DNA of 64,000 nucleotides from Pseudomonadota bacterium (GTDB taxonomy: Bacteria; Pseudomonadota; Alphaproteobacteria; Rhizobiales; Xanthobacteraceae): positions 62,001 through 126,000 of the forward strand of contig JAEYAW010000010.1 in the NCBI GenBank assembly GCA_023404675.1. The letters are read 5' to 3'. Every line of letters begins with the position of its first letter. The stretch's first letter is position 1. Positions 6,636 to 15,283 of this stretch are shown here, one piece after another. The notes under the pieces were generated by a model. The model ran no database searches. It was not told where the DNA came from and was given only the letters and a program-made list of their open reading frames with translations. The translations under genes and the position numbers were made by a program.

Positions 6636-8708
6636 TCAATGCGCGTTGGCCCATACCTTCTTCTTCGTGAAGTACAGCAGCCCCGTCAGCACGATCAGGA
6701 AAATGAAGACCTGAAAACCAAGCCGCTTGCGCGCCTCCAGCTTGGGCTCGGCGGCCCACATCAGAAACGCCGAGACGTCGGTCGCGTACTGATCCACCGT
6801 CTGCGGCGTGCCGTCGTCGTAGGTCACCTGATCGGCCGAGATCGGCACCGGCATCTTGATGGCGTGGCCGGGGAAATACTTGTTGTAGAACGCGCCCGCC
6901 GGCAATTCGAAATCCTTCGGCGCATCCTGATAGCCCACCAGAATGGCGTGGATGTAGTTCGGCCCCTTTTCCTGAAACTGGATGAAAGCGTCGAACACGA
7001 ATTGCGGGAAGCCGCGCGCATAGTTGCGAGCCTTGGCGATCAGCGACAGATCGGGCGGCGCAGCTCCGCCATTGGCGGCGCGGGCGGCCTGCTCGTTCGG
7101 GAACGGCGCGGGAAACTTGTCGGCCAGCCGCCCCGGCCGGTCGAACATCTCGCCCGCATCGTTGGGCCCGTCCTTGACCTGATATTCAGCCGCCACGGAC
7201 GCCGCCTGCGCCGTCGAGAAGCCAGGCCCCCCCGGCTCGGCGAGGTTGCGGAAGTGCAGCAGGTTCATGGAGTGGCAGGTGGCGCAAACCTCCTTGTACA
7301 CCTTGTAGCCGCGCTGCAACTGCCCCTGATCGAACTTGCCGAAAGGACCGGCGAAGCTCCATTTCAGCGAGGGTGGCGTCGGGCCTCCCTCGGCGGCGCG
7401 CGCATCAAGGCTCCCGCCCAGCGTGAGCAATCCGCCCAGCGCCAGTGCCGCGATCGCGGTCGAGACCATCGGCGTCTTGCGCGAGCCGGTCTTGGCCAGC
7501 ACGTCGTCGGCGATGGAATTCGGGAGCGGGCGCGTCTTCTCGATCTTGCCGAGCACCGGCAGCACGATCAGGAAATAGGCGAAGTAGCAGAACGTCAGGA
7601 TGCGACCGAGCGTGACATAGATGCCTTCCGGCGGCTGCGCGCCGAGATAGCCGAGGCCGACGCAGACGGCGACGAAGATCCAGAAGAACTGCTTGGCGAC
7701 CGGTCGGTAGCGCGAGGAACGCACCCGCGAGGTGTCGAGCCAGGGCAGGAAGGCCAGCACGATGATCGCGGAGAACATCGCGATCACGCCGCCGAGCTTG
7801 CTCGGGATCGAGCGCAGGATCGCGTAGAACGGCAGGTAGTACCATTCGGGCACGATATGCGCCGGCGTCACGCCCGGATTGGCCTGAATGTAGTTGTCCG
7901 GATCGCCGAGATAGTTCGGAATGTAGAAGATGAACCATGCATAGAACAGCATGAAGCACGAGATGCCGAACGCATCCTTCATCGTCGCGTAGGGCGTGAA
8001 GGGCACGGTGTCCTTCTCGGTCTTGGGCTCGACGCCGGCCGGATTGTTCTGTCCCGCGACATGCAGCGCCCAGATGTGCAGCACCACGACGCCCGCAATC
8101 ACGAAGGGCAGCAGGTAGTGCAGCGAGAAGAAGCGGTTCAGCGTCGGATTTCCGACCGAGTAGCCGCCCCACAACAGCGTCACGATGCTCTCGCCGACGT
8201 AAGGAATGGCAGAGAACAGGTTGGTGATGACGGTCGCACCCCAGAAGCTCATCTGGCCCCACGGCAGCACGTAGCCCATGAAGCCGGTCGCCATCATCAG
8301 CAGATAGATGATGACGCCGAGGATCCACAGCACCTCGCGCGGCTCCTTGTAAGAACCGTAATACAGGCCGCGCAGCATGTGGATGTAGACGGCGATGAAG
8401 AACATCGAGGCGCCGTTGGAATGCAGATAGCGCAGCAGCCATCCGTAGTTCACGTCGCGCATGATGCCCTCAACCGAGTTGAAGGCGAGATCGGCGTTGG
8501 GCGTGTAGTGCATCGCCAGAATGACGCCGGTGACGATCTGCACGCCGAGCATGAAGGAAAGGATGCCGCCGAACGTCCACCAGTAGTTCAGGTTGCGCGG
8601 GGTGGGATAGGCGACGAAGGAGGAATGGACGAGGCCGAAAATCGGAAGCCGCCGCTCGATCCATTTTACAACGGGATTCTGCGGCTGAAAGCTGGAAGGT
8701 CCGCTCAT
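6636..8708 (-). CDS. fbcH: Cytochrome b/c1 fusion of the bc1 complex
   Basis: A 690-residue polyprotein joining cytochrome b and cytochrome c1, core subunits of ubiquinol-cytochrome c reductase in the inner membrane. In the Bradyrhizobium case the precursor is cleaved into the two subunits. Cytochrome b covers about residues 1-400: haem ligands His96/His110 and His197/His211 (each pair 14 apart), and the quinol-site PEWY at 287-290. A signal-like helix near 415-440 ending DARAAEG leads into cytochrome c1, whose haem c site CATCH is at 475-479. The ATG at 8708 (MSGPSSFQ) is chosen over an upstream ATG at 8735 because AGGA lies just before it. It follows the Rieske gene with a 54-base gap and ends before a strong terminator. 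Confidence 0.96.
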   Translation of the reverse strand: MSGPSSFQPQNPVVKWIERRLPIFGLVHSSFVAYPTPRNLNYWWTFGGILSFMLGVQIVTGVILAMHYTPNADLAFNSVEGIMRDVNYGWLLRYLHSNGASMFFIAVYIHMLRGLYYGSYKEPREVLWILGVIIYLLMMATGFMGYVLPWGQMSFWGATVITNLFSAIPYVGESIVTLLWGGYSVGNPTLNRFFSLHYLLPFVIAGVVVLHIWALHVAGQNNPAGVEPKTEKDTVPFTPYATMKDAFGISCFMLFYAWFIFYIPNYLGDPDNYIQANPGVTPAHIVPEWYYLPFYAILRSIPSKLGGVIAMFSAIIVLAFLPWLDTSRVRSSRYRPVAKQFFWIFVAVCVGLGYLGAQPPEGIYVTLGRILTFCYFAYFLIVLPVLGKIEKTRPLPNSIADDVLAKTGSRKTPMVSTAIAALALGGLLTLGGSLDARAAEGGPTPPSLKWSFAGPFGKFDQGQLQRGYKVYKEVCATCHSMNLLHFRNLAEPGGPGFSTAQAASVAAEYQVKDGPNDAGEMFDRPGRLADKFPAPFPNEQAARAANGGAAPPDLSLIAKARNYARGFPQFVFDAFIQFQEKGPNYIHAILVGYQDAPKDFELPAGAFYNKYFPGHAIKMPVPISADQVTYDDGTPQTVDQYATDVSAFLMWAAEPKLEARKRLGFQVFIFLIVLTGLLYFTKKKVWANAH

Positions 8709-8762
8709 GATCGATCCTGAGAAAGCCTGCAACAAAATGCTCGACGATGTCCCTGCCGGGAC

Positions 8763-9290
8763 TCAGCCGATCTTGATCTTGGTGTCGGAGACGAAGGCAT
8801 AGGGCGGGATCGCCAGATTGGTCGGCGCTGGCCCCTGCCGGATGCGGCCTGAGGAATCGTATTGCGAACCGTGGCACGGGCAGAAGAACCCGTCGTAATT
8901 GCCCTCATGGGCGATGGGGATGCAGCCGAGATGAGTGCAGATGCCGACCACGACCAGCCACTGGTCGTGCCCCTCCTTGACCCGTTTCTGATCGGACTCG
9001 GGATCGGGCAGCGTTGCAACATTGACCGAGCGGGCTTCCTCGATCTGCTTCTTGGTGCGATTCATGATGTAGATGGGCTTGCCGCGCCAGAACACCTTGA
9101 TGTCCTGCCCTTCCGCGATGGGCGTGAGGTCCACCTCGATGGGCGCGCCTGCTGCAACAGTCGAGGCGTCGGGGTTCATCTGGTCGATGAGCGGCCAGGC
9201 GACCGCCGCAGCCCCTACGGCTGCCACCGCCCCCGTCGCGACATAAAGGAAATCACGGCGCGTATGCTCCGCCGAAGACGCTGTCGACAC
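8763..9290 (-). CDS. petA: Rieske iron-sulfur subunit of the bc1 complex
   Basis: A 175-residue Rieske protein that carries electrons from quinol to cytochrome c1. The [2Fe-2S] site is complete: CTHLGC (Cys118, His120, Cys123) and CPCHGS (Cys137, Cys139, His140). The N-terminus has a twin-arginine segment (TRRDFLYVA, 10-18) and a membrane anchor, as Rieske proteins are Tat-inserted. The start is GTG at 9290, read as VSTASSAEHTRRDF; the frame is open much further upstream but without family similarity. First gene of the two-gene bc1 operon, transcribed toward fbcH. Confidence 0.95.
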   Translation of the reverse strand: MSTASSAEHTRRDFLYVATGAVAAVGAAAVAWPLIDQMNPDASTVAAGAPIEVDLTPIAEGQDIKVFWRGKPIYIMNRTKKQIEEARSVNVATLPDPESDQKRVKEGHDQWLVVVGICTHLGCIPIAHEGNYDGFFCPCHGSQYDSSGRIRQGPAPTNLAIPPYAFVSDTKIKIG

Positions 9291-9606
9291 GTTTCCACAC
9301 CCCTTTCTATCCGGCGGCCGGCTTTTTGCCGATTGTACCGCCCGCAGGAAAACTCCCACGACGTAACCGCAGACGGGATGTGGAAGCCGCCGAACTGAAA
9401 GTGCCGGCGCGCCACGCCCCCCGCGGCGGCAGATGGCCGATTGCCCATTCCAGACAGAATGAAACACCCGATCCAGAACAATTCTATTCGCACCCTTGCC
9501 GCACGAGCGCAAGCCCGCTAACGGCACCGCAACGGACAATGCACGAAAACGGAAAAGGCAACCTCCCCGCCGGGCCGGACGGCCAGGCCGGGGAGCGGAT
9601 TGATCG
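9291..9606. other. Divergent intergenic region between petA and trmL
   Basis: 316 bases without a convincing gene. It must hold the promoters of the bc1 operon (leftward) and of the trmL-queE-queD-hemF run (rightward), but no clear -35/-10 pair or operator was identified. A GC hairpin with CTCCCCG (9563-9569) against CGGGGAG (9589-9595) sits just before trmL; its role is unclear. Confidence 0.5.
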
Positions 9607-10073
9607 ATGCGCATCGCCCTCTATCAGCCGGACATTCCCCAGAACGCAGGCACATCCTGCGGCTGTGCGCGTGCCTCGGCATCGAGGCGCATATCATCGA
9701 ACCCGCCGGGTTCCCGATCAGCGACCGGCATTTCCGCCGGGCGGGAATGGACTATCTCGACGCCGTGACCATCGTCCGCCATATCTCGTGGGACGCTTTC
9801 GACGCGTGGCGGCAGGACGCTGGCCTGCGGCTGGTGCTGTTCTCAACCCATGCGGCCCGGCCCTATCTGGACGAACGCTTCACGCGGAACGATATCCTGC
9901 TGTTCGGGCGGGAATCCGCAGGCGTGCCCGACCGCGTGGTGGAGGCGGCCGGCAGCCGGCTGGTAATCCCGATCCGGCCGGAACTTCGCTCCCTCAACGT
10001 CGCGATGGCCGCCGCCATGGCGCTCGGCGAGGTCCTGCGACAGGTCAACCACGCGCCGGAGGCGACCGGGTGA
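9607..10073 (+). pseudogene. trmL: tRNA (cytidine/uridine-34 2'-O)-methyltransferase TrmL, frameshifted
   Basis: TrmL is a SPOUT (knotted) methyltransferase that modifies the wobble base of tRNA-Leu. The start at 9607 reads MRIALYQPDIPQNAGT, the family N-terminus, then shifts: the expected continuation ILRLCACLGIEAHIIEPAGF lies in another frame. One missing base near 9651-9655 (CACATCC where CACAATCC would restore the frame) explains it. Downstream the domain is complete, with THAARPYLDERF, the LFGRESAGVPD loop and SLNVAMAAAMALGEVLRQ. The stop overlaps the queE GTG by four bases (GTGA). Because everything after the shift is intact, this could be a recent lesion or a sequencing error. Confidence 0.85.
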
Positions 10074-10702
10074 GCTACGCGGTGAAGGAAATCTTCCTCA
10101 CCCTCCAGGGCGAGGGCGCGCAGGCCGGCCGCGCCGCGGTGTTCTGCCGCTTCGCCGGCTGCAACCTGTGGACCGGCCGGGAACAGGACCGGGCGGCGGC
10201 GGTCTGCCGGTTTTGCGACACCGACTTCGTCGGGATGGACGGCACGCGCGGCGGGCGCTATGCGGATGCGCGGGAACTGGCAGGCACCATCGCCGCCGAA
10301 TGGGGCGACGGCCGGGAGCGCCGATTCGTCGTGCTCACGGGCGGCGAGCCGCTGCTGCAGGTGGACGATGCGCTGGTCGCGGCCCTCCATGACGAGGGGT
10401 TCACCATCGCGGTCGAGACCAACGGCACGATGGATGCGCCCGAGGGACTGGACTGGGTCTGCGTCAGCCCCAAGGGATCGGCACCGTTGCGGATCACGTC
10501 GGGGCACGAGCTGAAGCTCGTCTACCCGCAGGCCGATGCGCCACCCGAGCGGTTCGAGGAACTGGATTTCGCCCGCTTCTCGCTGCAGCCGCTGGATGGC
10601 CCCGATGCCGTGGCGAACACGGAGAAGACCATACGCTACTGTCTGGCGCATCCGCGCTGGCAGATGAGCGTACAGACACACAAGACGCTGGGCATCCGCT
10701 GA
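10070..10702 (+). CDS. queE: 7-carboxy-7-deazaguanine synthase QueE
   Basis: A 210-residue radical-SAM enzyme that contracts 6-carboxytetrahydropterin to 7-carboxy-7-deazaguanine on the way to queuosine. The [4Fe-4S] ligands are Cys31, Cys46 and Cys49, the C-x14-C-x2-C spacing of this QueE subtype, and TGGEPLLQ near residue 93 is the SAM-binding motif. The start is GTG at 10070, overlapping the trmL stop; the open frame runs far upstream only as a shadow. The queD gene follows 46 bases later, so two consecutive queuosine steps are linked; queC and queF are not in this window. Confidence 0.93.
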   Translation: MSYAVKEIFLTLQGEGAQAGRAAVFCRFAGCNLWTGREQDRAAAVCRFCDTDFVGMDGTRGGRYADARELAGTIAAEWGDGRERRFVVLTGGEPLLQVDDALVAALHDEGFTIAVETNGTMDAPEGLDWVCVSPKGSAPLRITSGHELKLVYPQADAPPERFEELDFARFSLQPLDGPDAVANTEKTIRYCLAHPRWQMSVQTHKTLGIR

Positions 10703-10748
10703 TCGCGCGGAGGCTTCGCGGGATCAGACGCGGGACAAGCGACCGACG

Positions 10749-11120
10749 ATGTGGGAACTGAGCAAATCATTCGGCTTCGAGGCGGCGCATGCGCTCGCGG
10801 GCACGACGCTCGGCGCGGCGAGCGAGGAGATTCACGGCCACTCGTTCCGCGCCGAAGTGGTGATCCGCGGGACAGCGGACCCGGACACCGGCATGCTGGT
10901 CGACTTCGGGATTCTGGAACGACAGCTGGAGGAACTTCGCTCCACGCTGGACCACAAGTTTCTCAACCGCGTTCCGGGCCTCGAACGACCGACGATGGAG
11001 AACATCTGCCGCTTCATCTGGGACCGCGTCCACAATGTCGGCCCGCTGGCGCGCGTCAGCGTCTATCGCGACAGCTGCGGGCAGGCCTGCACCTATTACG
11101 GCCCGCAGGACCGGGCATGA
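10749..11120 (+). CDS. queD: 6-carboxytetrahydropterin synthase family protein QueD
   Basis: A 123-residue T-fold protein of the QueD/PTPS family, which converts dihydroneopterin triphosphate to 6-carboxytetrahydropterin. The zinc ligands His14, His29 and His31 (EIHGHSF) are present. The catalytic Cys normally four residues before HGH in E. coli-type QueD (C-x3-HGH) is replaced by Ser25 (AASEEIHGH), so catalysis must rely on other residues or the assignment is less exact than it looks. Its position right after queE supports a role in queuosine synthesis. The TGA overlaps the hemF ATG (ATGA). Confidence 0.85.
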   Translation: MWELSKSFGFEAAHALAGTTLGAASEEIHGHSFRAEVVIRGTADPDTGMLVDFGILERQLEELRSTLDHKFLNRVPGLERPTMENICRFIWDRVHNVGPLARVSVYRDSCGQACTYYGPQDRA

Positions 11121-12028
11121 GCATCACCACGCCCGACGACGAGCCGCTGCTGGCGATGGACGAGCGCAAGGCGCTGGCGCGCGCGTGGTTCGAGACATTG
11201 CGCGGCGAGATCTGCGCGGCCTTCGAGCAACTTGAAGACGAAGCGCCCTCCGCGCTCTATCCCGGCGAGCCGGGCCGCTTCGTGCGCACGCCGTGGGAGC
11301 GCACCGATCACAGCGGCGCACCCGGCGGCGGCGGCGTGATGGCGATGATGCGCGGACGGCTGTTCGAGAAGGTCGGCGTGCACTGCTCCACCGTGCATGG
11401 CGAGTTCGCGCCCGAGTTTCGTGCGCAGATTCCCGGCGCGGACAACGATCCGCGTTTCTGGGCGTCGGGCATTTCGCTGATCGCGCATATGCGCAGCCCG
11501 AACGTGCCGGCGGTGCACATGAACACGCGCTTCGTCGTCACCACCAAGGCGTGGTTCGGCGGCGGCGCGGATCTCACGCCCGTGCTGGACCGCCGGCGCA
11601 CGCAGGAGGACGCCGACAGCGTCGCCTTTCACGCCGCGATGAAAGACGCATGCGTACCTCACGTCGGCGAAGAGGCTTACGACAAGTACAAGACGTGGTG
11701 CGACGAGTATTTCTACCTGCCTCACCGCAAGGAAATGCGTGGCATCGGCGGCATCTTCTACGACTGGCTCAACAGCGGCGACTGGCCCGCCGACTTCGCC
11801 TTCACACAGGACGTCGGCCGCGCGTTCCTGTCGGTCTATCCGCAGCTCGTGCGCCGCAACCTCGCGCAGCGCTGGAGCGACGCGGACCGTGAGGAACAGC
11901 TCGTGCGGCGCGGGCGCTACGTCGAGTTCAACCTGCTGTATGATCGCGGCACGCTGTTCGGCCTGAAGACCGGCGGCAACATCGATTCGATTCTGTCGTC
12001 CATGCCGCCGGAAGCGAAGTGGCCGTGA
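11117..12028 (+). CDS. hemF: Oxygen-dependent coproporphyrinogen III oxidase
   Basis: A 303-residue cytoplasmic enzyme of haem synthesis that uses O2 to decarboxylate coproporphyrinogen III to protoporphyrinogen IX. Family segments are clear: GGGGVMAMMRGRLFEKVGVH, HMNTRF, WFGGGADLTPV, YFYLPHR-x-EMRGIGGIFYD and the C-terminal GLKTGGNIDSILSS. Length is typical. It overlaps queD by 4 bases, so translation is coupled to the queuosine genes although the pathways differ. Confidence 0.96.
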   Translation: MSITTPDDEPLLAMDERKALARAWFETLRGEICAAFEQLEDEAPSALYPGEPGRFVRTPWERTDHSGAPGGGGVMAMMRGRLFEKVGVHCSTVHGEFAPEFRAQIPGADNDPRFWASGISLIAHMRSPNVPAVHMNTRFVVTTKAWFGGGADLTPVLDRRRTQEDADSVAFHAAMKDACVPHVGEEAYDKYKTWCDEYFYLPHRKEMRGIGGIFYDWLNSGDWPADFAFTQDVGRAFLSVYPQLVRRNLAQRWSDADREEQLVRRGRYVEFNLLYDRGTLFGLKTGGNIDSILSSMPPEAKWP

Positions 12029-12091
12029 TCGGCCTGTCATGACATCCGACTAGGTTCCCGCCGCGTGTCCTCACGACAGGAGATCGAACCT

Positions 12092-12319
12092 ATGGATATC
12101 AAGCCCGGCGACGTGGTCGCTCTCAAATCCGGCGGCCAGCCGATTACGGTCGCCGCCGTCAACGACGACATGATCACGTGCGTATGGATGGGCGAAGAAG
12201 GCGACCTGTTTCGCGAACAACTGCCGCGTGTCGTGCTCGAAAGCATCTCGTTCGAGGACAATCAGGACGAGGATGAGGACGAAGACGAACAGGACGAAGA
12301 CGAGGACGAAGAGAGCTGA
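12092..12319 (+). CDS. DUF2158 (YodC-like) small protein with acidic tail
   Basis: A 75-residue protein starting MDIKPGDVVALKSGGQPITV, the beta-rich core of the DUF2158/YodC family, whose function is unknown. After about residue 57 the chain becomes almost pure Asp/Glu in a run of alternating D and E with single Q and S residues. The start at 12092 is chosen because CAGGAG lies about 10 bases upstream and the family begins here; the frame extends to 12065. It follows hemF after a 63-base gap. Confidence 0.8.
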   Translation: MDIKPGDVVALKSGGQPITVAAVNDDMITCVWMGEEGDLFREQLPRVVLESISFEDNQDEDEDEDEQDEDEDEES

Positions 12320-12380
12320 GCGCCGGGGGTATGGCGCGCCGGTCGACAATCGGCGCGCCGCTTGCCGCCCCCGTTGCGTC

Positions 12381-13637
12381 TCAGATTGCGCCGCTGTCGC
12401 CGCCGAAGCGGGCCGCGCACTGGTCGGCGATCGCAGCCACTGCCGCCTCACCCTCGGGGAAGTCAGCGGCAAGCCACGCATCCTCGGCAATTCGCAGAAT
12501 GCGGCCGAGCGCCGGTCCCTCGCCAACGCCGCGCGCGATGAAATCGTGGGCCCTCAGTGGAAAACGCGGCGCGGACCAGCGATCCGGCAACGTCGCGAGC
12601 GACAACCAGTCTTCACTCCTCGCGTCCACGCCTGAACGCGCCCAGGCCAGCATGGCCCGGTCGCGGAAAGGCTCCGGTCCGACACGATAAAGCCTGCGCC
12701 GCGCTGCCGCCTCGTTCTTGTCGGCGAACCGCCACCAGCGATGCCCCATCGAATCGAGCGATTTCGCTTCCGCCTTGGACAATTTCAGCCGCACCGCGAT
12801 CCGCCGCGCATCTTCCGTCACGGCAACGCCGAGCGCCGCAAGCCGCCGCATCGGCCCCGGCGGCAAACCCATCGCCTGCTCGATGTCGCACATCGCCGCG
12901 AACGGTCCGCGATAGGCCACTCCGCCGAGAATGAGCAAAAGAAGGCCTGCATCCTCCATCGCAACGAGCGCGCCCGCCGCGCCGGAGGCGGTCAGAAGCT
13001 TGATCGTCTCGCTACGAACGCGCTCGGCCGACAACGTCGAGAGACCGGCGCGCCCGCCGATACAGGCGAGATAACCCGCCCGGTCAGGCTCGCCCCTGCC
13101 GTAGGCGGCATGAATGCGAAAGAACCGCAGGATGCGCAGATAATCCTCCGCGATCCGCCGCGCCGGCTCGCCGATGAAGCGCACGCGCCGCGCGGCAAGG
13201 TCATCGAGGCCGCCGACATAATCGTGGATCACACCATCATGACCAACCGACAGTGCATTGATGGTGAAATCGCGCCTTTCGGCGTCGCGCGCGAAATCGC
13301 GACCGAAGGCGACCTTCGCCTTTCGCCCGTAGGTCTCGACATCCTCGCGCAAGGTTGTGACCTCGATCGACATGCCATCCACGATCAATGTCACCGTGCC
13401 GTGCTCAACGCCTGTCCCGATATGCTTGAGACCGGCCTTGCGCGCGCGACGCATCACCTCGGCCGGCAGCGCCGTCGTCGCGATATCGATGTCGCCGATC
13501 GGAATCCCCAGCAGGGCGTTGCGCACCGCGCCGCCGACGACCCGCGCCTCCTCGCCTTCGGAATCGAGCAGTGCGAGCGCCCGGGCCGCCGGGCCCGATA
13601 TCAGCCATCCGGCGTCCGGCAGAACCGCCGTTGTCAC
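12381..13637 (-). CDS. cca: CCA tRNA nucleotidyltransferase / poly(A) polymerase family
   Basis: A 418-residue class II nucleotidyltransferase that adds or repairs the 3' CCA of tRNAs. It has RVVGGAVRN near residue 30, the GDIDIATTA catalytic carboxylate motif, RRDFTINAL in the neck, and YLRILRFFRIHA. The C-terminal third is the divergent helical body. The GTG at 13637 has GGGGAG upstream and overlaps the stop of the preceding gene (GTGA); the longer open frame upstream is not conserved. Last gene of a four-gene minus-strand operon. Confidence 0.93.
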   Translation of the reverse strand: MTTAVLPDAGWLISGPAARALALLDSEGEEARVVGGAVRNALLGIPIGDIDIATTALPAEVMRRARKAGLKHIGTGVEHGTVTLIVDGMSIEVTTLREDVETYGRKAKVAFGRDFARDAERRDFTINALSVGHDGVIHDYVGGLDDLAARRVRFIGEPARRIAEDYLRILRFFRIHAAYGRGEPDRAGYLACIGGRAGLSTLSAERVRSETIKLLTASGAAGALVAMEDAGLLLLILGGVAYRGPFAAMCDIEQAMGLPPGPMRRLAALGVAVTEDARRIAVRLKLSKAEAKSLDSMGHRWWRFADKNEAAARRRLYRVGPEPFRDRAMLAWARSGVDARSEDWLSLATLPDRWSAPRFPLRAHDFIARGVGEGPALGRILRIAEDAWLAADFPEGEAAVAAIADQCAARFGGDSGAI

Positions 13638-13897
13638 TTCTGCTCCCCGTGAATGAGACGGCCATTCTCGACCCGCGCCGGGACGTAAGTCGAGTCCGGC
13701 GACGCCCCGGAAAAATTCGCAAGCAGAACAAGACTGATGATGACCAGCACCAGCGCGCAGGCGCCCAGAACCGCGACATGACGCAGCGGCCATGACTGGG
13801 GCTGCAGAACGCCGCGCCGCGTCGCGATCAGAAACACGGCATAGACGGCGAAGGGAATGAGGAAGATGCCGATCTCGGTCAGCACCGCACGGATCAT
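13634..13897 (-). CDS. DUF6111 family membrane protein
   Basis: An 87-residue protein with two predicted membrane helices (about residues 4-24 and 42-62) and a short polar tail, matching the DUF6111 family of Rhizobiales. It overlaps the gene before it by four bases and cca after it by four bases, so it is translated as part of the same operon. Function unknown. Confidence 0.8.
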   Translation of the reverse strand: MIRAVLTEIGIFLIPFAVYAVFLIATRRGVLQPQSWPLRHVAVLGACALVLVIISLVLLANFSGASPDSTYVPARVENGRLIHGEQK

Positions 13898-14571
13898 GGC
13901 AGATAGATCCGTTCATAAAGGCGGCGCAGAATGCCGGCCGTCGCGCCCCAGATGTAACGTTCGGCGAACGGCATCGCGTAATAGGAGCGCAACGCTCCTC
14001 GAAATTCCTTACTGTGCAATTGATGATTGATCGGGTCCATCAGGAACGCCAGCGGCACCTCGAAGGCATCGTCCACTTCTCCCGCATTGACGTGCAGATC
14101 GAACCCCGGCTTCACCCGCGCCACCGTCGGCACGATGCGGAAGCCGAAACCCGTGCCGTAGAGGTCGAGATAACCGATCGGATCGACGAAGCGGCGGTCG
14201 AGGCCGATCTCCTCCTCCGCCTCGCGCAGCGCGGCGTCCAGCGGCGATGAATCGACCGCATCGATCTTGCCGCCGGGAAACGAAATCTGTCCGGCGTGTT
14301 CGTGCAGATGCGCGGCCCGCTGGGTCAGCAGCACGGTGGGCACCTCCCGCTCCACGACGGGAATCAGAACCGCGGCGGGCCGGATCGGCCGCTCCTGCGC
14401 GATAATCTGCAACATGCGGTCGGTGCCGAAATCGCCGGTGGCCGGAATGATCGCGGGATCGGTCAGACCGGGCGGAACGTCGAACGACAGGCGCTCATGC
14501 GCGCGCCTGAAGAATTCGCCGGACCCGATCGCAACCTCAGGATCGGCGGGCTGCACGACGAGATCGTTCAA
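13894..14571 (-). CDS. NUDIX hydrolase, CoA pyrophosphatase type
   Basis: A 225-residue protein with a NUDIX box FPGGKIDAVDSSPLDAALRE followed by AEEEIGL near residues 100-126, and the upstream LLTQRAAHLHEHAGQISFPG segment characteristic of the NudL/YeaB CoA pyrophosphatase group, which hydrolyses coenzyme A derivatives to phosphopantetheine and 3',5'-ADP. It overlaps DUF1285 upstream and DUF6111 downstream by four bases each. The exact substrate is inferred from the subfamily pattern. Confidence 0.9.
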   Translation of the reverse strand: MNDLVVQPADPEVAIGSGEFFRRAHERLSFDVPPGLTDPAIIPATGDFGTDRMLQIIAQERPIRPAAVLIPVVEREVPTVLLTQRAAHLHEHAGQISFPGGKIDAVDSSPLDAALREAEEEIGLDRRFVDPIGYLDLYGTGFGFRIVPTVARVKPGFDLHVNAGEVDDAFEVPLAFLMDPINHQLHSKEFRGALRSYYAMPFAERYIWGATAGILRRLYERIYLP

Positions 14572-15212
14572 CTTGCGTTCCTCACCTGCTCCGCATCGGC
14601 CATCGGAAAGAAGGCCCCGCCAGATTCTATTCCGAACATGGCGCGGCCATCGATCATCCGTTCCTCGCCCCTGTCAACAACGTCGTAATAGATCGCGCGC
14701 GTGACACGCGCCCAGAGTCCAGACCGCACGTGCAGGTAGGGCGTCAAACCGTCATCCTCGCCCTTCTCGAAGCGAAGTGCGTGATCGGCGTCGCAGGTCA
14801 CCCAGTCGTCGACATTGGTCCGGAACGACAGGCTTTTGCCCCCCGAACCATCATGCACCGTCATCTCGACCGCGAGAAACGGAACATCCTCAACCCGGAT
14901 GCCCACCTTCTCGACCGGCGTGACCAGAAAATACTTATCGCCCTCGCGCTTGAGGATGGTGGAAAACAGCCGCACAAGAGCTGGCCTGCCGATCGGCGTC
15001 CCCAGATAGAACCAGGTTCCGTCCCGCGTGATTCGGATATCGAGATCGCCGCAGAACGGCGGATTCCAGAGATGAACGGGAGGCAGACCCTTCGCCTTGC
15101 CGCCCCCGGCTGCGCGCGTTGCGGCGCTGGTGAGGCTTTCGAGGCCGCCCGTTGCGATTTGCCCTTGGTTCGCCATGGTTTCCGCCGACGCTGCCTTTCG
15201 GGATCTTGGCAC
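14568..15212 (-). CDS. DUF1285 family protein
   Basis: A DUF1285 protein of unknown function. After about 40 poorly ordered residues the conserved core begins at PPVHLWNPPFCGDLDIRITR, followed by GTWFYLGTPIGRPALVRLFS. A second start at 15176 (MANQGQIATGG) is possible and may be more likely, since residues before it show no conservation I recognise. First gene of the operon DUF1285, NUDIX, DUF6111, cca; all junctions overlap. Confidence 0.85.
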   Translation of the reverse strand: MPRSRKAASAETMANQGQIATGGLESLTSAATRAAGGGKAKGLPPVHLWNPPFCGDLDIRITRDGTWFYLGTPIGRPALVRLFSTILKREGDKYFLVTPVEKVGIRVEDVPFLAVEMTVHDGSGGKSLSFRTNVDDWVTCDADHALRFEKGEDDGLTPYLHVRSGLWARVTRAIYYDVVDRGEERMIDGRAMFGIESGGAFFPMADAEQVRNAS

Positions 15213-15247
15213 GATTGGTGCAAGTCTTCTGGGGAATGTGACTCAAT

Positions 15248-15283
15248 CTTTAGGTGACACGATGCCTTTAGGTGACACGATGC
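15248..15283. repeat. Tandem 18-bp direct repeat
   Basis: Two exact adjacent copies of CTTTAGGTGACACGATGC (15248-15265 and 15266-15283) in the divergent gap between the DUF1285 operon and the MoxR operon. A degenerate relative (TAGGTGAC...GATGC) occurs near 15390-15412. Twelve bases of each unit equal the core of the phage SP6 promoter, most likely by chance. The role is unknown. Confidence 0.85.

Noticed and set aside
6582..8720. Long open frame antisense to fbcH (and similar ones opposite trpE(G), the TonB receptor, aceA and the LivHMG fusion)
   Set aside because: These mirror the codon bias of strongly supported genes on the other strand, have His/Arg/Asp-rich composition and no family motif.
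9563..9595. Possible preQ1 riboswitch before trmL-queE
   Set aside because: There is a GC hairpin, but no C-rich loop, A-rich tail or pseudoknot partner as in preQ1 riboswitches could be found.
15248..15283. SP6-type phage promoter
   Set aside because: Only 12 to 14 of 18 bases match, the essential TATAG initiation part is missing, and no phage genes are nearby. Kept only as a tandem repeat.
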